In this document: positions 1 through 6,596 of the stretch, piece after piece | Layout: each line of letters begins with the position of its first letter | Numbering within the stretch: the first letter of the stretch is position 1 | Assembly (NCBI GenBank): GCA_017508315.1 | Contig: JAFVZE010000011.1 | Coordinates: 1 to 6,776, forward strand | DNA length: 6,776 nucleotides | Source of the DNA: Kiritimatiellia bacterium | GTDB taxonomy: Bacteria > Verrucomicrobiota > Kiritimatiellia > RFP12 > UBA1067 | Reading direction: 5' to 3' | Notes under the pieces: model-generated | The model's database searches: none | Told to the model about the DNA's origin: nothing | Seen by the model: the letters and a program-made list of their open reading frames with translations, nothing else | Translations under genes and position numbers: made by a program

Positions 1-67
1 GCCCAGCAAAAGATCTGAAAACCTGAATACGGCCGACGGCCGCGAGCTTGAGTTTCCCTCCTGCCGG
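1..67. other. Upstream flank of unknown content, possible tail of a preceding gene
   Basis: I cannot identify a gene here. On the + strand two frames close early (TGA at 16-18 and TGA at 24-26). The third is open from base 2 to a TGA at 113-115, which would overlap the lepA start by 11 bp. Any of the three could be the 3' end of an upstream gene, but the visible residues match no family I recognise. The stretch has tandem CGGCCG hexamers (30-35 and 37-42). An AGGAGG-like sequence on the minus strand near 55-61 is not followed by a convincing start codon, so I do not call a divergent gene. Confidence 0.25.
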
Positions 68-96
68 TGCAGAATGCAGGTGAGATATGGTATAAT
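68..96 (+). promoter_or_regulatory. Extended -10 promoter for lepA, possibly leaderless
   Basis: Bases 88-96 read TGGTATAAT, a perfect extended -10 element (TGn plus consensus TATAAT at 91-96). A 17-bp spacer puts TGCAGA (68-73) in the -35 position. It matches TTGACA at only three bases, which is common for extended -10 promoters. The expected start of transcription, about 7 bases past the -10, is near 103, only one or two bases before the lepA ATG at 105. The -35 region also holds a direct repeat TGCAG (68-72, 75-79) and an inverted repeat CCTGC/GCAGG (60-64, 76-80) that could be an operator. That last point is speculative. Confidence 0.6.
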
Positions 97-104
97 AGAC
101 GGAA

Positions 105-1913
105 ATGACGCTTGAAAACATTCGCAATTTCTGCATAATCGCCCATGTTGACCATGGGAAGACCACGCTTTCCGACCGTATTCTCGAATTGACCAAGGCA
201 ATTTCCGCCCGAGAGCTCAAAGAACAGACGCTTGATGCGATGGATCTTGAGCGCGAGCGCGGCATCACCATCAAATCGCACCCGGTATCGATGGAATACG
301 AAGCCAAGGACGGAAAGAAATACCTTTTCAATCTTCTGGACACTCCCGGCCACGTCGACTTCGCCTACGAGGTGTCGCGCTCGATGGGCGCGTGCGAAGG
401 TGCTTTGCTTGTCGTCGATGCGGCGCAGGGCGTTGAAGCGCAGACCGTGGCAAATACCTATTTCGCGCAGGACGCAAAACTCGAAATAGTGCCGGTGCTG
501 AACAAGGTGGATCTTCCGGGCGCGGATGTGAAAGAAGTGAGCCGCGAAATCGAGGATATCCTTACCATACCCATGGACGATCCTCTGCTTGTCTCGGCCA
601 AGACCGGAGTCGGTTGCGCCGACGTCCTCGAAGCGATCGTCAAGCGCATTCCGCCGCCCGAGACCAATGGCGTTGACGCGCCGTTGCGCGCGCTCGTCTT
701 CGATTCCGTTTTCGACGAATTCCGCGGTGTCATTACCTACGTCCGGGTCATGGACGGCCAGCTGAAGGCGGGGCAAAGCGTCTCGTTCATGGGCTCGCAC
801 GTCACCACGACGGTGCATGAAGTGGGCATCTTTTCGCCGGGCAAAAAGCCGGTCGAGAAACTTGAGGCCGGTCAAGTCGGCTATATCGTCGGCACCGTCA
901 AAGATCCGAGCGAAATCAAGATCGGCGACACGGTGACGACCACCAAACTTGGTGCGTCGGAGCCCTTGCCCGGCTTCAAGGATATCCATCCGACCGTGTT
1001 CTGCGGCATCTACCCGATGTCGACCGACGAATTCCCCAAGGTGGCCCAGGGATTGGAAAAGCTGCATCTCAACGATTCGGCCTTCACTTTCCACCACGAA
1101 AGTTCGCTGGCGCTCGGATTTGGTTTCCGTTGCGGGTTCCTTGGGCTTTTGCACATGGAGATCGTGCAGGAGCGTCTGCGGCGCGAATTCAATCTCGACA
1201 TTATATCCACCTCCCCGGGCGTGGTCTACAAATTGAAGATGCGCGACGGAACCGAGAAAGATCTTGACAATCCTCTGCAGATGCCCGATCCGTCGGCGCT
1301 CGACACAATTTCAGAGCCGATTCTGAAAGCGCGTATCATCACCCCCTCCGAATCGATCGGAGATGTGATGCGCATCGTGATGGACCGCCGCGGACTCGTG
1401 GAGGGGACGGAGACGATGGACGCCAAGCGCGTCATGCTCCACTGCATGTTGCCCTTGAACGAGATTCTTATCGACTTCCACGACACTTTGAAGTCCGTGA
1501 CCCACGGCTACGCTTCGATGGACTACGAACCGGCGGGGTATCAGGTTTCCGATATCGTGAAGATGGACATTCTACTCAACTCCGAGACGGTCGACGCTTT
1601 CGCCACGATGGTCCACCGCGACAAGGCGCGCGCTCGCGGCATCCAGATGTGCAAGGCGCTCGCCGACACCATCCCCCCGCACCAGTTCAAGATTCCGGTG
1701 CAGGCGGCGATCGGCAAAGAGATCATCGCCCGCGAAGACATCCGTCCCTTCCGCAAGGACGTGCTCGCCAAGCTCTACGGCGGCGACGTGACGCGCAAGA
1801 TGAAGGTTCTGGAGAAACAGAAGCGCGGCAAGGCGAGGATGAAGGAATTCGGCCACGTCAACGTGCCGCAGTCGGCGTTCATCGCCGTTTTGAAGGGCAC
1901 GATCAAGGATTAA
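105..1913 (+). CDS. lepA: Elongation factor 4 (LepA), ribosome back-translocating GTPase
   Basis: Translational GTPase that binds the ribosome in the cytoplasm. It has been linked to back-translocation, to translation under ionic or cold stress, and to 30S subunit biogenesis. The protein has 602 residues, close to the 599 of E. coli LepA. The G-domain motifs are all intact: G1 AHVDHGKT (13-20), switch I RERGITI (50-56), G3 DTPGH (79-83), G4 NKVD (133-136) and G5 SAK (164-166). The EF-G-like domain with GFGFRCGFLGLLHME follows in the middle. The LepA-specific C-terminal domain is complete, with HGYASMDY, QAAIGKEIIAR, LAKLYGGDVTRK and the basic EKQKRGKARMK stretch. The ATG at 105 is chosen because MTLENIRNF aligns with the family N-terminus. 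There is no usable Shine-Dalgarno, because GGA at 101-103 lies too close to the start. The gene stands alone in its unit, is GC-rich, and shows no sign of damage. Confidence 0.98.
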   Translation: MTLENIRNFCIIAHVDHGKTTLSDRILELTKAISARELKEQTLDAMDLERERGITIKSHPVSMEYEAKDGKKYLFNLLDTPGHVDFAYEVSRSMGACEGALLVVDAAQGVEAQTVANTYFAQDAKLEIVPVLNKVDLPGADVKEVSREIEDILTIPMDDPLLVSAKTGVGCADVLEAIVKRIPPPETNGVDAPLRALVFDSVFDEFRGVITYVRVMDGQLKAGQSVSFMGSHVTTTVHEVGIFSPGKKPVEKLEAGQVGYIVGTVKDPSEIKIGDTVTTTKLGASEPLPGFKDIHPTVFCGIYPMSTDEFPKVAQGLEKLHLNDSAFTFHHESSLALGFGFRCGFLGLLHMEIVQERLRREFNLDIISTSPGVVYKLKMRDGTEKDLDNPLQMPDPSALDTISEPILKARIITPSESIGDVMRIVMDRRGLVEGTETMDAKRVMLHCMLPLNEILIDFHDTLKSVTHGYASMDYEPAGYQVSDIVKMDILLNSETVDAFATMVHRDKARARGIQMCKALADTIPPHQFKIPVQAAIGKEIIAREDIRPFRKDVLAKLYGGDVTRKMKVLEKQKRGKARMKEFGHVNVPQSAFIAVLKGTIKD

Positions 1914-1929
1914 TGGGTTGCTCGAATGT

Positions 1930-1948
1930 GCAACTGTTGTACAGTTGC
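1930..1948. other. Perfect 8-bp hairpin downstream of lepA
   Basis: GCAACTGT (1930-1937) and ACAGTTGC (1941-1948) form a perfect inverted repeat around a three-base TGT loop, starting 16 bases after the lepA stop codon. The following bases (TGAAATGCGG) are not a T-tract, so it does not look like a canonical intrinsic terminator. It could be an mRNA 3' stabilising hairpin, a weak or Rho-assisted terminator, or a dyad binding site for a dimeric regulator of the promoter about 60 bp downstream. The sequence alone does not decide between these. Confidence 0.5.
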
Positions 1949-2005
1949 TGAAATGCGGCTCGTCAGATGTTTCAAAAGTGGGGATATTCCAGAATCGCAC
2001 CCCTA

Positions 2006-2033
2006 TTGACATGGCTGGGGTAAATGATATTAT
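2006..2033 (+). promoter_or_regulatory. Near-consensus sigma70 promoter for the three-gene secreted module
   Basis: TTGACA (2006-2011) is a perfect -35 box. After a 16-bp spacer comes TATTAT (2028-2033), five of six matches to TATAAT, preceded by TGA (2025-2027), which makes it an extended -10. The predicted start of transcription is near 2040, giving a leader of about 30 bases before the ATG at 2071. The -35 box lies inside an inverted repeat ACCCC (1999-2003) / GGGGT (2017-2021), a plausible repressor site. This is the only strong promoter I see before the beta-helix, glycosidase and phosphoesterase genes. Confidence 0.7.
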
Positions 2034-2058
2034 TTTATGATATTTGTTATTCCATAAA

Positions 2059-2065
2059 AGAAAGG
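2059..2065 (+). promoter_or_regulatory. Ribosome binding site deciding the start at 2071
   Basis: AGAAAGG lies five bases before the ATG at 2071. The reading frame is open further upstream, to a TTG at 2044. That codon has no purine-rich site ahead of it and lies almost at the predicted transcription start. Starting at 2071 also gives a clean signal peptide. The site is a moderate match to the anti-Shine-Dalgarno sequence. Confidence 0.6.
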
Positions 2066-2070
2066 TCGAT

Positions 2071-3969
2071 ATGAAATACTCGTTGAGCAGGTTGGCTGCG
2101 ACGCTCGGTCTCGCATTTTCATTCTCAACTTCGTTCGCGGCGTTGGAGTTTAGGATTCCAGCTCCGAACGGAGTCGGCGACGTGGTGGCGCTCACGAATG
2201 CTTTTGCCACATTGAACAGGTCAAGCGAGGCTCAAGCTGCAGGCGCGAAAATTCTGCTGTCACCAGGCGTTTATGACTTGACCGGGATATGGAATACACA
2301 GTATTCAAGTGGTGCTGCGCACCTATATCTTAATACGAGATGTAAGAATGCGCTGATTGCCGGAACAGGAGACGATCCTGGTGATGTGATTCTTAAAGGC
2401 AGTGGACAGGTCGACAAAAAGATTGTTCTTTATATTTGGAATACAAGTGCAACACAACCGACGGTTGTTTCCAATCTTACGATTACAGGAGGATACCGTA
2501 ATGGAGATGTAGGAGGTGTTTACGGAAGTACTTATGGCGGCTTGGTGCTAAAATACGTTAATATTACAAATAACTTTGCTACAGGTCTGGGGGCAGGAGT
2601 ACTGCGTGCCAAAATGTACAATTGTCTTATTGCGGATAATCGTTCTACAGGGAAGAACGGTTGCGGATTCTGGTCCGATACTGCCAATACAGGGGCGCAG
2701 GACTGTATCTTTTCAAACAATACTTCAACTGCAGCAGATAAATTTGGCGGTGGTTTTTATTCGGAAAAGGAAGGCGGCTTTTTAATCAGATGTAAATTTT
2801 ACAACAACAAGGCCGCTTATGGGGCCGGTGCGTATGTAAAAAACGGTAAAATCGACGATTGTGAATTTTATGATAATGAAGCGAGCGTTTCTGGTGGCGG
2901 GGTATATGTGTCTAACGGATCGATTGTCAATTGCAAGATTTTTCAAGGTAATAAGGCTTTGAACGGCTCAGGGGCGGGCGTAGTCGGCAATTCAATTGTT
3001 TCAAATTGTTTATTCAAGGAGAACGGTCCGGCAATAGGGGCAAATTCGACTAAGCTTGGCGGAGGTGTTTATCTGTCGAACAGTGAATGCATAGATTGTG
3101 ACTTTATCGGAAATTATGCCGATGGAGGAGGCGCGATTTATGTTTCCACGCAAGGCAGCTTGGTTCGGAATTGTCTGTTTGAAAAAAACCGTCAGAGCGG
3201 ATGGGCCGGTGGCGCCGCGATTCTTGTGAATGCGTCATCTCCACTTGCATTGGTATCAAATTGCGTTTTTAACGCTAATGTAACTGCGCACAGCTCGCAA
3301 AGAATCGTCGCCAATGCCGAATTGGTAGATTGTGTGATAACCAATAATCACAATATCAATGGTTATCTTCTTGCAGGATGCAATATGAATAGATGTTATG
3401 TTGCTGATAATGATTCGTGGGGAGATGGGCAGAATCTTGATATCGGGACCGCATACGAAGAGACTCGGGTTTTTCGCACCAATATCAATTGCGTCATTGC
3501 TTTTAATGTAACTTCGAACGGAACAAATGCCATTACGTATGACAAGACGGTTTTAAATTGCACATATTATTCAAATGCGGTGAATTCCGGCGCCAGAATA
3601 GTCCGTTCTTCAGCGGCATATAATTCGCTTCTTGTAGATAATAAAATCGGAAACAGCAAGCTTGATGTCGCCGGTACGCAATATCTTACGAACTGCGTGT
3701 TTTCCGCCTCAAGTATCGCCGTTGACGCCTCGGGGCTTTCCGACTGCAAACTTCAGCCTAATTTCAAATTCCATCCGACGGCGGACGGTGGAGCGTACGA
3801 TATAAAAGGAGTTTCTTCGGTGTTCAACGCGGGACTTCTTGAGGATTGGATGAGGCCGCTTCTGGGGGTGAGAGATTTCGCCGGACGCGAGCGCGTAAAA
3901 TTCGACGCGGTCGATATCGGCGCGCTTGAGTGTCAGGTGTTCCCGTACACGGCGATCATTCTCCGATAA
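2071..3969 (+). CDS. Secreted right-handed parallel beta-helix protein with Pmp-like, cysteine-ladder repeats
   Basis: Secreted or surface protein of 632 residues; exact function unknown. Residues 1-23 form a Sec signal peptide (K2, R7, hydrophobic core, SFA cleavage site before A24). A GDPG-type strand region around 95-105 leads into a long solenoid (about 125-560). Its coils are 21-30 residues long, each with a C-x-[FIVY]-x-x-N turn followed by a glycine-rich GGGxY or GGAI stretch. Examples are CIFSNN (212), CKFYNN (241), CEFYDN (264), CLFKEN (313), CDFIGN (343) and CLFEKN (368). FxxN plus GGAI is the hallmark of chlamydial polymorphic membrane proteins, and the C-terminal VDIGALE (around 614-620) resembles the end of choice-of-anchor Q beta-helix proteins. 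No autotransporter barrel or sorting tail follows. Parallel beta-helices often bind or cleave polysaccharides, but I see no lyase active site. It is the first gene of the unit and its core is AT-rich. Confidence 0.85.
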   Translation: MKYSLSRLAATLGLAFSFSTSFAALEFRIPAPNGVGDVVALTNAFATLNRSSEAQAAGAKILLSPGVYDLTGIWNTQYSSGAAHLYLNTRCKNALIAGTGDDPGDVILKGSGQVDKKIVLYIWNTSATQPTVVSNLTITGGYRNGDVGGVYGSTYGGLVLKYVNITNNFATGLGAGVLRAKMYNCLIADNRSTGKNGCGFWSDTANTGAQDCIFSNNTSTAADKFGGGFYSEKEGGFLIRCKFYNNKAAYGAGAYVKNGKIDDCEFYDNEASVSGGGVYVSNGSIVNCKIFQGNKALNGSGAGVVGNSIVSNCLFKENGPAIGANSTKLGGGVYLSNSECIDCDFIGNYADGGGAIYVSTQGSLVRNCLFEKNRQSGWAGGAAILVNASSPLALVSNCVFNANVTAHSSQRIVANAELVDCVITNNHNINGYLLAGCNMNRCYVADNDSWGDGQNLDIGTAYEETRVFRTNINCVIAFNVTSNGTNAITYDKTVLNCTYYSNAVNSGARIVRSSAAYNSLLVDNKIGNSKLDVAGTQYLTNCVFSASSIAVDASGLSDCKLQPNFKFHPTADGGAYDIKGVSSVFNAGLLEDWMRPLLGVRDFAGRERVKFDAVDIGALECQVFPYTAIILR

Positions 3970-3970
3970 A

Positions 3971-3980
3971 AGAGGTAGGA
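3971..3980 (+). promoter_or_regulatory. Ribosome binding site deciding the start at 3984
   Basis: AGAGGTAGGA lies directly between the stop codon of the beta-helix gene (3967-3969) and the ATG at 3984, three bases before that ATG. The same frame is open back to a GTG at 3930, inside the preceding gene. That start would add 18 residues ahead of a hydrophobic export signal and has no comparable site. Confidence 0.7.
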
Positions 3981-3983
3981 CTT

Positions 3984-6596
3984 ATGACGTTTTCTTTCGC
4001 CGTTCTCCTTTCGGCTGCTGTAGCAGGTTCGCTTTCCGAAGACGGCAAATCGTGGAACGCGAAGGCCGTCGCGCACGAAGCGCCGTCGCTGTACGTTTTG
4101 TCGTATCGCGCCGAGCCCGGCGGCGAAGGTGTCCTGACGGGAGGTCCGCGCGGTTTCAATATGGATTTCACCGTAAAGGCCGGCGCGACGAACGAGATGA
4201 CAAACACCTTCGTCTATCCCGCCGAAAAGGCGGCGCTCGATATCCGGCTCGGGACCTGGAACATGCCGGCCGGAGCGAAATGGAAGGATGTGCGTTCCGT
4301 CAAAGTGAAGCCGGTCTACAACGTTCTTGACGACGGCGTGGAACTTGGCGCCGGCGAAGCGCTCGACGGCGACGTATACCGCTTCTACCGCCGTGAATTC
4401 CACGTCCAGGGACCGCACGTGCGCCCGTTTCTGCGCCGCAGCGGAGCTACGTTCAATTCCAACCGCTGGTGCATCTACGGCGAGAGCGCGCTCGACTATC
4501 TCTTTGAACTGAAAGGCCGCAGATTTCTCGACTTCAGGGTCGATCTGCCGATCGTCCACTATTCGAAAGGCGCGGTGAAGATTTCTGTCTCCAGAGACGG
4601 CAAGGACTGGCGCGAAATTGCCGAGTGCGGCAAACGAGATGTCTTTTCCGCGGCGGCGGACGCCGGCATTTTTCCGGCGGAGCGAGTTTACGTGCGTGTG
4701 CGCGGCGTAAGCGGCACTTCGCTGCAGACGGGATTTCCGCGGGTGACGGCGCGTATCGGCGGCAGGCGGATGCGCGCGGCGGGCTTTACGCGCTATGTCG
4801 ATGCGAAGAGCGGCGAAACGCTCTGCGAAGTCGGCGCGAGCGGTTATTACGACGAGGACTGGGGAAAAACGATCGACGTTCCGTCCGGAGCGTTCACGCT
4901 CTGGCGGGCGGACGAAGAAATGCGCGTCGCCCCTTGGCGTTCGGCGCCGGCGGAGCGGGCGAAGGGGCTTGCGGTCTCGGCGGCGGCGAATGAAGCCGAG
5001 GCGGTGCAGCTTGTCGTCAAGGCCGGAGAGCGCGATGTTCGCGGCGTTAAAGTGCGAGTCGGCGGCGATTTCCGTTCGCGTTCGGGCGCGAAGATATCCG
5101 CCGATGCGGTCGATGTGCGGCAGGTGACGTACCTTGACATCCGCGACATCTCCGACCGGACATCGGCGCCCGGGTTGTGGCCGGAAGTGCTTGAACCGGT
5201 TCCGGAAGGAGGTGTTCTCGTTCCTGCCGGAGAGAATCGTCCGTTTTGGGTCCGCGTCAAAGTTCCCAAAGGAACGCCGAAAGGCAGATATGTCGGCAGG
5301 CTCGTCGTTTCGTCGCAGGGGGAAAAGGATGTTGCCGTTCCGTTCGGGATCGAAGTTTTCGGCTTTGAACTTCCGGAGCGAATGACGCTCAAGACGAGTT
5401 TCGGCTATACGCAGAAACGGGTGTTCGCCTATCACGGCGTTCAATCCGGGGAAGATCGCGGCAAAGTCAACCGCATGTACCTCAAGGCTCTTTCCGAAGC
5501 CCGTCTTTCCCCTTATCATCCCGGACGCGGCATTCTCTCTTCGTCGTGGAAATACAAAATCGACGCGAAGGAAGGCGATGAAGCCAACGCCGTCGTCACC
5601 TTCGACTGGGAGAATTGGGACGAGGGAATGCAAAAGGTGCTTGAAGAATACAATTTCAACACTTTCATTTTCACCATACCCGGTTTCAGCAGCGCCAAAT
5701 TCGCCGATCCTTCAAAGAAACACGTTTTCCACGGACGCGAGGAAGGGACTCCCGACTACGAGGCGCTTGTTTCAAAATATCTCGGCGGCATCGAGGCGCA
5801 TCTCAAGGAGAAGGGCTGGCTGGATGTCGCGTATCTCTACTGGTACGACGAGCCGACGGCGGATAAGTTCCCGTATCTGAACCGAGGTCTTTGCGCCGTC
5901 AAAAAGTACGCGCCGCGCATCAGACGGATGATCACCAAAGAGCCGTGCGCCGGACTTTTCGACGGTGTCAATCTCTGGTGCCCGACGCCGGATCACATCG
6001 AAAACGATTTTACCGCCCGCTGCCGCGAGCGGGGTGATGAATTCTGGTGGTACGTCTGCATGCAGCCCAAAGCGCCGTACGCTACGGAGTTTATCGATCA
6101 TCCGGGGACGGATCTCAGGGTGTGGCTGTGGCAGACATGGCGGCACCGCGTCAGCGGAATTCTTATCTGGGAAACCGTGTATTGGTCCAGTCCCACGATC
6201 TACGGCGACAAGCTGCAGAATCCGTACGAAGACGCCGCGAGCTGGTCGGACATGGGGACGGGCCCCAAGACGTTCCGCTACAACTGGGGCAACGGCGACG
6301 GACGCTTTCTCTATCCGCCGCGCAGCTGCTTCGGCGCGGACGGCGCCGTTTCCGCTTCCGGTCCGGTATTGGACGCGCCCAACGGCACGATGCGGCTTGA
6401 AATTCTTCGCGACGGCATCGAGGACTACGAATATTTCGCGATTCTCTCGCGTCTGGATCCGGAGAACGCGCTTTTGAAGGTGCCGCCGGAGGTCTCGTCC
6501 TCTCTCAAGGATTTCACGAAACGCCCGGAGCCGATCAAGGCGCACCGGCGCAGGCTGGCGAAAGAGATTGAAAGACTGGAGGCATTGAAGAAATGA
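3984..6596 (+). CDS. Exported GH123-like glycosidase (DUF4091 family), putative beta-N-acetylgalactosaminidase
   Basis: Predicted extracytoplasmic glycoside hydrolase of 870 residues. A short hydrophobic signal (1-14, AVA before G15) lacks the usual basic n-region. Residues about 20-300 are beta-rich, with a discoidin/sialidase-like strand around SVSRDGKDW (201-209), probably a carbohydrate-binding part. Residues 305-465 form the beta-sandwich typical of DUF4091 proteins: LWRADEEMR, NEAEAVQL (336-343), then PFWVRVKVPKG and GRYVGRL. The TIM-barrel-like catalytic region (465-740) has YWYDEPT with the adjacent D622-E623. In characterised GH123 enzymes such a pair carries out substrate-assisted hydrolysis of terminal beta-GalNAc. 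Further family signatures are FWWYVCMQP (687-695), RVWLWQTWR (712-720), GILIW (725-729), NGDGRFLYPP (770-779) and RLEILRDGIEDYEYF (804-818). It is 14 bp downstream of the beta-helix gene and overlaps the next gene by four bases. Family membership is firm; the exact sugar specificity is an inference, since most DUF4091 proteins are uncharacterised. Confidence 0.88.
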   Translation: MTFSFAVLLSAAVAGSLSEDGKSWNAKAVAHEAPSLYVLSYRAEPGGEGVLTGGPRGFNMDFTVKAGATNEMTNTFVYPAEKAALDIRLGTWNMPAGAKWKDVRSVKVKPVYNVLDDGVELGAGEALDGDVYRFYRREFHVQGPHVRPFLRRSGATFNSNRWCIYGESALDYLFELKGRRFLDFRVDLPIVHYSKGAVKISVSRDGKDWREIAECGKRDVFSAAADAGIFPAERVYVRVRGVSGTSLQTGFPRVTARIGGRRMRAAGFTRYVDAKSGETLCEVGASGYYDEDWGKTIDVPSGAFTLWRADEEMRVAPWRSAPAERAKGLAVSAAANEAEAVQLVVKAGERDVRGVKVRVGGDFRSRSGAKISADAVDVRQVTYLDIRDISDRTSAPGLWPEVLEPVPEGGVLVPAGENRPFWVRVKVPKGTPKGRYVGRLVVSSQGEKDVAVPFGIEVFGFELPERMTLKTSFGYTQKRVFAYHGVQSGEDRGKVNRMYLKALSEARLSPYHPGRGILSSSWKYKIDAKEGDEANAVVTFDWENWDEGMQKVLEEYNFNTFIFTIPGFSSAKFADPSKKHVFHGREEGTPDYEALVSKYLGGIEAHLKEKGWLDVAYLYWYDEPTADKFPYLNRGLCAVKKYAPRIRRMITKEPCAGLFDGVNLWCPTPDHIENDFTARCRERGDEFWWYVCMQPKAPYATEFIDHPGTDLRVWLWQTWRHRVSGILIWETVYWSSPTIYGDKLQNPYEDAASWSDMGTGPKTFRYNWGNGDGRFLYPPRSCFGADGAVSASGPVLDAPNGTMRLEILRDGIEDYEYFAILSRLDPENALLKVPPEVSSSLKDFTKRPEPIKAHRRRLAKEIERLEALKK
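6577..6582 (+). promoter_or_regulatory. Ribosome binding site for the phosphoesterase, inside the glycosidase gene
   Basis: TGGAGG lies within the last codons of the glycosidase gene, ten bases before the ATG at 6593. Together with the ATGA stop/start overlap this points to coupled translation of the two genes. Confidence 0.6.

Noticed and set aside
1930..1948. Calling the hairpin a SOS LexA box
   Set aside because: CTGT and ACAG arms are present but separated by only three bases instead of the spacing in known LexA boxes, and neither flanking gene is an SOS gene.
2044..2070. Upstream TTG start for the beta-helix protein
   Set aside because: It would add nine residues ahead of a good signal peptide, lies just past the predicted transcription start and has no ribosome binding site. 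The ATG at 2071 has one.
1572..2210. 212-codon minus-strand frame spanning the lepA end, the gap and the beta-helix start
   Set aside because: It runs through conserved lepA codons, the hairpin and the promoter region. No family resemblance or start site supports it.
3182..3188. Run of seven A in the beta-helix gene as a possible phase-variation tract
   Set aside because: The frame is intact, the run is short and lies mid-gene in AT-rich sequence, and no other switching features are nearby.
2240..3660. Nucleotide tandem repeats or a mobile element in the AT-rich core
   Set aside because: The repeats are at protein level only. I see no long exact DNA repeats, terminal inverted repeats, target duplications or transposase sequence.
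3930..3983. Upstream GTG start for the glycosidase, overlapping the previous gene
   Set aside because: The AGAGGTAGGA site immediately before the ATG at 3984 and the hydrophobic signal starting there favour 3984. The caveat is that the resulting signal lacks a basic n-region.
3933..5633. 566-codon open reading frame on the minus strand, antisense to the glycosidase
   Set aside because: Its translation is rich in Arg, His and Ala, with no domain motif, signal or ribosome binding site. The + strand carries clear GH123 motifs and proper starts. Long antisense frames are expected in GC-rich coding DNA.
5772..6545. 257-codon minus-strand frame opposite the glycosidase C-terminus
   Set aside because: It mirrors the well-conserved + strand DUF4091 region and has low-complexity, Arg-rich content without recognisable motifs.
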